DNA from: Brevundimonas bacteroides DSM 4726
GTDB lineage: Bacteria; Pseudomonadota; Alphaproteobacteria; Caulobacterales; Caulobacteraceae
NCBI RefSeq assembly: GCF_000701445.1
Contig: NZ_JNIX01000010.1
Location: forward strand, 62,001-126,000
DNA: 64,000 bases
Reading direction: 5' to 3'
Shown here: piece after piece, positions 25,345 through 31,777 of the stretch
Layout of the letters: every line of letters starts with the position of its first letter
How positions within the stretch are numbered: position 1 is the stretch's first letter
Translations under genes and position numbers: made by a program
Notes under the pieces: model-generated
Database searches by the model: none
Told to the model about the DNA's origin: nothing
What the model saw: the letters and a program-made list of their open reading frames with translations, nothing else

Positions 25345-25722
25345 ATGGCAGTCATTCTCATCGCCGACGACGATCCGATCGTCCGGGCGACGCTTTCCGA
25401 ATACCTGGGCCAGGCCGGACATGCCGTGATCGAGGCCGCCGACGGAGACCAGGCGCTGTCCAAGCTGGATCAGACCGTGGATCTGTTGATCCTCGATATG
25501 CTCATGCCCAACAAGGATGGCTTGGAAACCATCCTGCAGCTGCGACGCTCCGGCAACACGATTCCGATCCTCGCCGTCTCCAGCGGCGGCAAGATGGACC
25601 GCTCTACATTGTTGAGACCCGCCGAGGTATTCGGCGCTAACGCCAGCATGCCCAAGCCCATTCTTCGCGCAGCGCTCCTCACGAAGGTGACGGAGCTGCT
25701 GTCGGAGGGCACACCCCCATGA
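25345..25722 (+). CDS. Single-domain response regulator
   Basis: The 125-residue receiver has ADDDP, the phospho-acceptor Asp in LLILDMLMPNKDG and the Lys of MPKPIL. It starts 5 bases after the stop of the hybrid kinase, so it is cotranscribed and probably accepts phosphate from the kinase's HPt domain. There is no output domain; it would act by protein contact, like CheY or DivK types. The switch residues (AVSSGGKM) lack the usual Thr at this point but have Ser. Confidence 0.88.
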   Translation: MAVILIADDDPIVRATLSEYLGQAGHAVIEAADGDQALSKLDQTVDLLILDMLMPNKDGLETILQLRRSGNTIPILAVSSGGKMDRSTLLRPAEVFGANASMPKPILRAALLTKVTELLSEGTPP

Positions 25723-26040
25723 GCACCCTGCACCTCGGCGTGAGATTTTGTGCTTCGTTGCCCAAGAGCGGACGTCGTCGACGGCCGCTCAGAGCCAGGA
25801 GCGGACATTCTGGAAGAGAGGCCGTCGGCCTCGAGTCGCATCCGGGTCCGGCCTCGATGGCCGGTCGACGGTCCGAACCAGGCTGGCATCACTCTCTCAT
25901 TGCCCGGCGAGAGATCAGACGGTTCAGGCGTGAGAACAGCGAGTCCTACTCAGCCGGCTAACGACGAGCCCGAGGACACTATGTGCGGTCGACTCGGCCC
26001 TGTGGTGCCCGTGCGCGTTCCGGATTGTTCCCGTCGGGCG
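25723..26040. repeat. Gene-free gap containing the GCGGACATTC repeat
   Basis: No gene is supported in these 318 bases. The perfect decamer GCGGACATTC is at 25801-25810, preceded by a related GAGCGGACGTC near 25765 and a GCCAGGA spacer. The rest is unstructured GC-rich sequence between convergent transcripts. Confidence 0.5.
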
Positions 26041-26208
26041 CTAGAGCGGCTCGATCCAGGTCATCCAGATCACGATCGCGACCATAAGGCAGGCATCGCT
26101 TAGCAGCAGCATGATGGCCAGGGCCTTGCGATCCTGACGCCGTTCTGTCTCGTCGCGCGGCGGCGTCGAGGTCCAGAAGCGCAGGAGGATGGTCCAGAGC
26201 GTCTTCAA
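26041..26208 (-). CDS. Small membrane protein (55 aa), candidate
   Basis: A 55-residue frame from a TTG whose last bases overlap the stop of the next small gene (TTGA). GGAG lies 8 bases before the TTG. The peptide has a basic/acidic middle (PPRDETERRQDRKA) and a transmembrane helix near the C-terminus (MLLLSDACLMVAIVIWM). No family is recognised. The overlap with the upstream small membrane ORF, good ribosome-binding site and hydrophobic helix argue for a real gene; an in-frame extension upstream looks non-coding. Confidence 0.45.
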   Translation of the reverse strand: MKTLWTILLRFWTSTPPRDETERRQDRKALAIMLLLSDACLMVAIVIWMTWIEPL

Positions 26209-26309
26209 GACTGGCTCCAAGCCCAAACGCCAAGGAGGATCGCCTGAGCCGCCACCGCCGCGAACGCCAGGGCTATCAGCACGCATTCGACACGGTCGCC
26301 CGTTCTCAT
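26205..26309 (-). CDS. Very small membrane protein (34 aa), candidate
   Basis: The ATG at 26307-26309 has GGGAGGTGGG directly upstream. The 34-residue product is a short polar start (MRTGDRVEC) followed by one transmembrane helix (VLIALAFAAVAAQAILLGVWAW). Its stop overlaps the start of the 55-residue membrane ORF by 4 bases, forming a two-gene unit. Both may act together as a small membrane complex; function unknown. Confidence 0.45.
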   Translation of the reverse strand: MRTGDRVECVLIALAFAAVAAQAILLGVWAWSQS

Positions 26310-26412
26310 GGCCCCACCTCCCTCTATGGCCCGCCGACAGATTGCCCCGACTGTTCCTGAAGCACCATACCGCCCTGGAGCGATGTACCTTGAGCGCTGC
26401 CGGGCGGGTCCG

Positions 26413-26982
26413 TCACGAGCGACAGAGGCGACGTTGGCGGTCGTAGCGGTCCCAAAGGGCAACCACGCCTTGGCGGACCAGGGCGCAGTTCACCTCTACA
26501 CCGGTGGCCGTCCAGCAGATTGCGGTGACCCGGTCGAAGCTGGAGCCCGTTCGCTCGCACTGTAAGGTCGCGCCTGTCGCCAGCCTTTGTAGCGCCAAAG
26601 CGGCCTGTTCGGCGCTGGCTGCCGGGCATGGATGCCCCAGCGAACACCCGCCGTCGCGTTCGCGCGCCGCTATGGCGTGCAGCCGGACCCTGGTCCCATC
26701 CCGGCACCGCAGGCTGTCGCCGTCTGTCACCGCGGCGACGGGACAAAGAAAAACCTCGGTCGGGCTCCCACCGGACCTGGCAGAAGGCTCGGTAGGACGT
26801 GAGCCGGTCTCCCTCGCCGCTGGTTCGATGGCCTCAAGAGTCGGGCCAGGGCGATCGGTCAAAACCGGCCACGCCAGCGTGGTGGCAAAGGCGACGGCGA
26901 AAACGGCCGCAACGAGGACGCCGAAGGTCCCGGCGGAGCGGGAGCGCATCTTGGACCAAGGACCCGGGCGCACAGGCGACAT
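26413..26982 (-). CDS. Membrane-anchored thermonuclease-like (SNase) protein
   Basis: The roughly 189-residue protein has a hydrophobic anchor near the N-terminus (GVLVAAVFAVAFATTLAWPVL), a Pro/Ser-rich linker and an SNase-like domain (about 85-185) with VTDGDSLRCRDGTRVRLHAI, then EQAALALQRLATGATLQCE and VNCALVRQGVVALWDRY. In active SNases an Arg, Glu and Arg form the catalytic set; here RVRLHAIAARERDG supplies Arg and Glu candidates but the first Asp/Arg pattern is altered, so activity is uncertain. Six cysteines suggest a disulfide-stabilised, periplasmic domain. The start is uncertain: ATG codons at 27009, 26982 and 26949 all lack a clear ribosome-binding site. Confidence 0.7.
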   Translation of the reverse strand: MSPVRPGPWSKMRSRSAGTFGVLVAAVFAVAFATTLAWPVLTDRPGPTLEAIEPAARETGSRPTEPSARSGGSPTEVFLCPVAAVTDGDSLRCRDGTRVRLHAIAARERDGGCSLGHPCPAASAEQAALALQRLATGATLQCERTGSSFDRVTAICWTATGVEVNCALVRQGVVALWDRYDRQRRLCRS

Positions 26983-27102
26983 GGCGCCAGTGTAACGCCA
27001 AAGTTGCATTCAATCCATGACCGACCCCGGCCGCGTCGACGGCTTGCGTGGGGCCCGTGCCCCGGAGTAAGGCGCAGTGCACTCACGACGCGAGGCGGGG
27101 TT

Positions 27103-27636
27103 ATGTCCGGCAGACGCGAAGATCTGGTCTCTGAAACGATCCCCGTAATCGAGCCGGGGTCGGGCCGTCCGCCGACAGCTGAGGCAATCCTGGCCTCACA
27201 GGATGGGACGGGCCGTACGCGTCGCCCTCAAAGGATCCCCGGCCAGAATAAGAGGCTCGCCCAGAAGGCCCGGACCCGCCAGGTCGTCGAGGCTGCGGCC
27301 ATGGCGCTGTTCAGCCAGGAGCCCTACGAACAGGTGACCGTGCGCCGGGTTGCGGCGGCCGCAGGCGTAACGAGTGGGGCCCTGTTTCACCAGTTCGCGA
27401 CCAAGGCCGATCTCTGGCGCGCGGTCATGGGGACGGTGCCGCCCCTCGATCATCCCGCACGACGATCCGTCGGCGAGATCGAGGCGGCGCTTCGAGCTTT
27501 GGTGGCGGCCTGCCGCGACGGCGATCCCAACGCCCTGGCTCGCGCGCTAGCCAAGGCAGAGGCTATTCTGGCCAAGCTGCCGTCGGACAATGCAGTGGCG
27601 GCTCATCGACGCCGGTCGGCAAGACACGACGGTTGA
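27103..27636 (+). CDS. TetR-family transcriptional regulator
   Basis: The 177-residue protein has a TetR helix-turn-helix in its middle (about 60-105): TRQVVEAAAMALFSQEPYEQVTVRRVAAAAGVTSGALFHQFATKADLWRAV is the family signature. It differs from typical TetR proteins by a long, proline-rich N-terminal extension of about 50 residues and a short, truncated ligand-binding part (about 70 residues). The ATG at 27103 follows GAGGCGGGG. A short C-terminal domain of this kind occurs in phage- or plasmid-type TetR proteins. Targets cannot be assigned; neighbours are the nuclease-like gene (divergent) and the PglD-like gene. Confidence 0.85.
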   Translation: MSGRREDLVSETIPVIEPGSGRPPTAEAILASQDGTGRTRRPQRIPGQNKRLAQKARTRQVVEAAAMALFSQEPYEQVTVRRVAAAAGVTSGALFHQFATKADLWRAVMGTVPPLDHPARRSVGEIEAALRALVAACRDGDPNALARALAKAEAILAKLPSDNAVAAHRRRSARHDG

Positions 27637-27817
27637 TAGACCGGAGCCGTTCGGCCCCAGGTCGTGCCAGGTCCCGCGCCGCATTCGCAGTCCGCTCCGG
27701 CGAACACGCGGAACCGCACTGGCGCGGACTGGGCACGAGGCCGACGATCTGATGTGCTGATCTGGCACTTGTTGCCGGGAATCGCCCCAGGATGCGCCGC
27801 GAGCCGGAGACAAAGGA

Positions 27818-28432
27818 ATGAAGACGCTGGCGATCATCGGCCAGGGCGGCCACGCCCGGGTCCTTGCCGATGCGGCGGAAGGGGCGGGATGGGCGGCCAT
27901 CGTCCTGATCGGCGACACCCCGGAAGACCCCGCACCCTGGCCATGTGCCGGCTCGCTCAATGAACTTTTGCACGGCGTTGTGGAGGCCGATGCCTGCCTC
28001 GTCGGGATCGGCGACAATTCCACCCGGCTCGGGATCCATCGCTGTCTGGCCCGCGAGGCCTGGTCGACGCCTCGGCTCCTGCACCCCCGGGCCGGCACCA
28101 GCCCCCGCGCCCGCCTCGGTGCCGGCTCAGTCGTTCTGGCGGGTGCTTGGGCCGGTGTCGGCACCACGATCGGAGAGGCGGTGATCCTCAATACGGGCGC
28201 GACCGTGGATCACGACTGCGTGCTGGGCGACGGCGTTCATGTTTCGCCGGGCGCCCATCTCGCCGGGGGCGTCCGGGTCGGCGAGTGCAGCTGGATCGGC
28301 ATCGGTGCGGTCGTCCGCCAGGGCATCACCATCGGCCGCGACGCGGTCGTCGGTGCCGGGGCCGTGGTCGTCGCCGACGTGCCCGACGGCATCACCGTCG
28401 TCGGAAACCCCGCTCGTCCGCTGGAGCGCTGA
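27818..28432 (+). CDS. PglD/NeuD-type sugar O/N-acetyltransferase
   Basis: The 204-residue protein has an N-terminal Rossmann-like half (about 1-80, LAIIGQGGHARVLADA) and a C-terminal left-handed beta-helix of hexapeptide repeats (about 90-200, LGAGSVVLAGAWAGVG, VILNTGATVDHDCVLGDGVHVSPGAHL, GAGAVVVADVPDGITVVGNPAR). The His of the VDHDCVLG motif is the catalytic base in PglD. These enzymes acetylate an amino sugar nucleotide, usually after an aminotransferase such as the one encoded 3 bases downstream. No nucleotide-sugar dehydratase or glycosyltransferase is nearby. Confidence 0.9.
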   Translation: MKTLAIIGQGGHARVLADAAEGAGWAAIVLIGDTPEDPAPWPCAGSLNELLHGVVEADACLVGIGDNSTRLGIHRCLAREAWSTPRLLHPRAGTSPRARLGAGSVVLAGAWAGVGTTIGEAVILNTGATVDHDCVLGDGVHVSPGAHLAGGVRVGECSWIGIGAVVRQGITIGRDAVVGAGAVVVADVPDGITVVGNPARPLER

Positions 28433-28435
28433 GCC

Positions 28436-29611
28436 GTGCTGAACACTCCCTTCGCCCCCTGGCCGAGCTATAGCCCCGAGGAGGTCAAGGCCGTCTCCGA
28501 GGTGCTGGCGTCGAACCGGGTCAACTACTGGACCGGCGACCTCTGCCGCACCTTTGAGCGGCGCTTCGCGGAGTGGGCCGGAACGACCCACGCCATCGCG
28601 CTCATGAACGGCACCGTGGCGCTCGACGCCGCCTTGTTCGCGCTCGGCGTCGGCCCGGGAGACGAGGTGATCGTCACTCCGCGCACCTTCATGGCCTCGG
28701 CGTCCTGCGTGGCCATGGCCGGGGCGACGCCGGTCTTCGCCGACGTGGATCCGGACACGCAAGGGCTGTCGGCTGAGACCATAGCCGCGGTCCTGACGCA
28801 CCGGACCAAGGCGGTCATCCCGGTCCACCTGGGCGGCGCGCCCTGCGACATGGACCCGATCATGGCGCTGGCCGACCGGCACGGTCTCAAGGTCATCGAA
28901 GACTGCGCCCAGGCGCACGGTGCCCGCTACAAGGGTCGAAGCGTCGGCTCGATCGGCCACGTCGGGGCGTGGTCCTTCTGTCAGGACAAGATCATGACGA
29001 CGGGGGGCGAAGGTGGAATGGTCACCACCTCGGACCCGGCCCTGTGGTCGGCCATGTGGTCCTGGAAGGATCACGGCAAGAGCTGGGAGGGGGTCTATGA
29101 GCGCGCTCATCTGCCGTGGCCCGGGCTGGTGCACGACACCTTCGGACTGAACGGTCGCATGATCGAGATGCAAGCTGCCGTCGGGCTGATCCAGCTGGAG
29201 CGCATGGCCGACTGGACCGCGCGGCGGACGACCCTGGCCGCTCGTCTGACGGAGGCCTTCGCAGACCACGACCTGTTCCGCCTGCCCAGTATCCCGAACG
29301 ACCTGGTCCACGCCTGGTACCGCTTCTACGCCTTCGTGCGGCCGGAGCGGCTGGCCCCCGGCTGGACGCGCGAGCGGATCATCGAGGCGATCGTTGCGCG
29401 CGGGGTGCCGTGCTTCCACGGCTCGGCCCCAGAGATCTATCTGGAGCGGGCCTTTGACGGCACGGCGTCGCGTCCCGCCGAGCGCCTGCCTGTGGCCAAG
29501 GCTCTGGGCGAGACATCGATCGCCCTTCTTGTCCATCCGACCATCACGGACGATCAGATTGATCGGGCGGTCGAGGCCATCGACGCGGTGGCGCGCGAGG
29601 CCTCGGCCTAG
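28436..29611 (+). CDS. DegT/DnrJ/EryC1/StrS-family sugar aminotransferase
   Basis: The 391-residue PLP enzyme shows the family features: GTTHAIALMNGTVALDAALFALGVGPGDEVI near the N-terminus, PVFADVDPDTQGL, IEDCAQAHGARYKG, and the Schiff-base Lys in SFCQDKIMTTGGEGGM (near residue 185). It ends with the conserved helical C-terminal part. It probably transaminates a 4-keto sugar nucleotide that the upstream PglD-like protein then acetylates, giving a diacetamido-type sugar. The start is a GTG 3 bases after the upstream stop. The stop codon TAG is shared with the left end of the IS at 29611: TA belongs to the target duplication and G is the first base of the element. Confidence 0.92.
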   Translation: MLNTPFAPWPSYSPEEVKAVSEVLASNRVNYWTGDLCRTFERRFAEWAGTTHAIALMNGTVALDAALFALGVGPGDEVIVTPRTFMASASCVAMAGATPVFADVDPDTQGLSAETIAAVLTHRTKAVIPVHLGGAPCDMDPIMALADRHGLKVIEDCAQAHGARYKGRSVGSIGHVGAWSFCQDKIMTTGGEGGMVTTSDPALWSAMWSWKDHGKSWEGVYERAHLPWPGLVHDTFGLNGRMIEMQAAVGLIQLERMADWTARRTTLAARLTEAFADHDLFRLPSIPNDLVHAWYRFYAFVRPERLAPGWTRERIIEAIVARGVPCFHGSAPEIYLERAFDGTASRPAERLPVAKALGETSIALLVHPTITDDQIDRAVEAIDAVAREASA

Positions 29612-30439
29612 GGTCATGACCCATTGATGTGAGGTGCAGGATCTATTTCAGGCCCCTGAAGAGTCTGGATCATGGGTGGCTTGTTTTGGCTGACAGCCGA
29701 GCAGATGGCTCGGCTGGAACCCTATTTCCCGAATAGCCACGGCAGGCCCACGGTCGATGATCGCCGCGTCTTGAGCGGGATCATCTTCGTCAATCGTAAT
29801 GGCCTGCGTTGGCGGGACGCGCCGGCGGCCTGAGGTCCCCCCAAGACGCTCTACAATCGCTGGAAGCGGTGGAGCGACGCGGGCGTCTTCTTTCGAATGA
29901 TGGAGGGCCTGGCAGGTGGCAACGCCGAACAGCGCACCGTGATGATCGACGCGACCTAGCTGAAGGTACACCGCACGGCTTCGAGCCTGCGGGCAATAAA
30001 GGGGGTCTCCGGCGGCTGATCGGACGTACCAAAGGCGGCATGAACACAAAGCTGCACGCCGTAACCGACGCCAACGGACGGCCGATCAGCCTGTTCATGA
30101 CGGTAGGCCAGGTCAGCGACTATATCAGTGCCGCCGCCCTGCTGGACAGCCTGCCCAAGGCACAATGGTTGCGGGGCGACCGGGGCTATGATGCGGACTG
30201 GTTCAGGGAGGCCCTGCGGGCCAAGGGCATCACACCCCGCATCACTGGCCGCAAATCCAGAACCGGTCCCGTCCGCTACGACGAGCGCCGCTACAAACGC
30301 CATAACCGGATAGAGATCATGTTCGGGCGGTTCAAAGACTGGCGACGCGTGGCAACACGGTACGACCGATGACCGACCGTCTTCCTCTCCGCCGCAACCC
30401 TCGCCGCTACCGTGCTCTTCTGGCTATGAGTCCTGACCC
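29611..30439 (+). mobile_element. IS5-family element (IS427-like), 829 bp, decayed
   Basis: The element is bounded by imperfect terminal inverted repeats: GGGTCATGACCCATT at the left and, read inwards from the right, GGGTCAGGACTCATA (12 of 15 match). It is flanked by a direct TA duplication (29609-29610 and 30440-30441), as expected for the IS427 group of IS5. Length and transposase agree with that group. The transposase is broken, so it cannot move by itself. Confidence 0.88.
29672..30429 (+). pseudogene. IS5-family transposase, inactivated
   Basis: The reading starts at ATG 29672 (GGLFWLTAEQMARLEPYF, RPTVDDRRVLSGIIFVNRNGLRWRDAP). A TGA interrupts it at 29831 where Tyr is normal, a TAG at about 29957 replaces the residue after MIDAT, a frameshift near 30000 joins to the frame with RRLIGRTKGGMNTKLHAVTDANGRP, and a TGA at 30370 replaces the Cys of the end motif YDRCPTVF. 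The remaining sequence still shows the DDE-type layout: RGDRGYDADWFREAL, and the Y-(2)-R-(3)-E-like RRYKRHNRIEIMFGRFKDWRR. Three stops and one frameshift indicate an old insertion. Confidence 0.88.
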
Positions 30440-30497
30440 TAACGCTGGACGAAGAGCACCCGGCGCGATGCCCTTGATCCAAGGCGGCGGTCAAGCC

Positions 30498-31706
30498 CTA
30501 TAGAATTAGCAGCGCGCGAAAATCGTTGACGTTGGTGCGGGTTGGCCCGGTGACGATCTGATCGCCCAAGGCCTCGAACAGCGTCAGGGCGTCGTTGTTC
30601 TGAAGTGTCCGCGCGAGGTCGAGCCCCAGCCGTCGCGCTCGTTCGAAACTGTCGGGTCGCAAAATGGCCCCCGCTGCGGGACCGGATCCGTCGATGCCGT
30701 CGGTATCGGCGGCTATGCCCCACAGTCCAGAACCGCCCCCCGCACACTCCATCGCGGCGGCGAGGAACTCGGTGTTGCGGCCCCCGCGCCCCGAGCCGCG
30801 CACGGTGACGGTCGTTTCGCCGCCGGAAAGGACAAGGGCTGGTCGATGGTCGCCAGGGAGCTCGAAGGCCATCCTGGCGTGGTCACGGCCGACATCGCGC
30901 GCCTCGCCCTCGACCGACGCTCCAAGGTCGATGACGTTCAGGCCCGCTTCCTCCGCCATGGCTCTGGCGACGCCGAGGGCCTGCGACGCCGTGACCACCA
31001 CATGGACCGGCCCTTCCGGGGTGGCGTCCCTCACCACGCGGGATCCCTCAGGCAACAGGTCCAGGATCCCTGGAGACAGCAGCACATCCGGAGGCGCCAA
31101 TGTCGGGCCGCTGCCGACCCGGCGCGGGTCGTCGCCGGGAACATCGGACACGACGACCGTGACGACTCGGGCCGGGGTCGCCGCGCGGGCAAGCCCCCCG
31201 CCCTTGAGGCGCGACAGGCGCACCCTGGCGGCGTTCATCTGGTCGATGGGAACCCCGACCTTCAACAGGCTCCGGTTCAATGCGATCTCGTCGTCGAGCG
31301 TGAGGCCAGACACTGGCGCGGCGAGCAGCGCCGACGCCCCGCCCGAGACCAGGGCGACCAGCAGGTCATTGGCCGCCAGAGCGTCCGCCATCGCCAGCAT
31401 GCGCTCTCCAGCGGCCAGAGACGAGGCGTCCGGCACGGGATGGGCGGCGATGAGGGACTGGAAAGTCGAAAGCGGCAGATCGTGACCCGGCGGCGTGACG
31501 ACGAGACCATCCATCTGACCCGGTTTCAGCCACCAGGGAGGCGCGTCTTCGATCGCGGACGCCATGCTGGCCGCCGCCTTGCCCGCCGCCAACACGCGAA
31601 TCCGCCCCTCGGTTCTGGGGATCAAGCCGGGGATCATGGAAAAATCGGAGGCGGCGGCGATGGCCGCTGAAAACAACGACCGCAGGAAACCTTCAGGATC
31701 GTCCAA
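30498..31706 (-). CDS. Glycerate 2-kinase (type II, MOFRL family)
   Basis: The roughly 402-residue protein has the GckA/TtuD layout: an N-terminal domain with RIRVLAAGKAAASMA and LVALVSGGASALLAAP, and a C-terminal MOFRL domain with LVLSGGETTVTVRGSGRGGRNTEF, IAADTDGIDGSGPAAGA and VTGPTRTNVNDF. It phosphorylates D-glycerate to 2-phosphoglycerate. In a uronate locus this could salvage glycerate made from aldarate breakdown or tartronate semialdehyde. A GTG at 31724 is possible, but the TTG at 31706 is preferred since GGGAGG lies 6 bases before it. It follows the TonB-receptor gene behind a hairpin. Confidence 0.9.
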   Translation of the reverse strand: MDDPEGFLRSLFSAAIAAASDFSMIPGLIPRTEGRIRVLAAGKAAASMASAIEDAPPWWLKPGQMDGLVVTPPGHDLPLSTFQSLIAAHPVPDASSLAAGERMLAMADALAANDLLVALVSGGASALLAAPVSGLTLDDEIALNRSLLKVGVPIDQMNAARVRLSRLKGGGLARAATPARVVTVVVSDVPGDDPRRVGSGPTLAPPDVLLSPGILDLLPEGSRVVRDATPEGPVHVVVTASQALGVARAMAEEAGLNVIDLGASVEGEARDVGRDHARMAFELPGDHRPALVLSGGETTVTVRGSGRGGRNTEFLAAAMECAGGGSGLWGIAADTDGIDGSGPAAGAILRPDSFERARRLGLDLARTLQNNDALTLFEALGDQIVTGPTRTNVNDFRALLIL

Positions 31707-31741
31707 CCGCCGCCTCCCAGTCACTCCGGCTCAGGAGAGGT

Positions 31742-31767
31742 CGGGAGGCCGGGCTGAAGGCCTCCCG
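31742..31767 (-). terminator. Hairpin between TonB receptor and glycerate kinase genes
   Basis: CGGGAGGCC (31742-31750) pairs perfectly with GGCCTCCCG (31759-31767) around an 8-base loop. It lies just after the receptor stop (31778) in the direction of transcription and before the kinase start. No T-run follows; it may attenuate transcription into the kinase or stabilise the receptor mRNA. Confidence 0.55.
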
Positions 31768-31777
31768 TGCCGGATGG

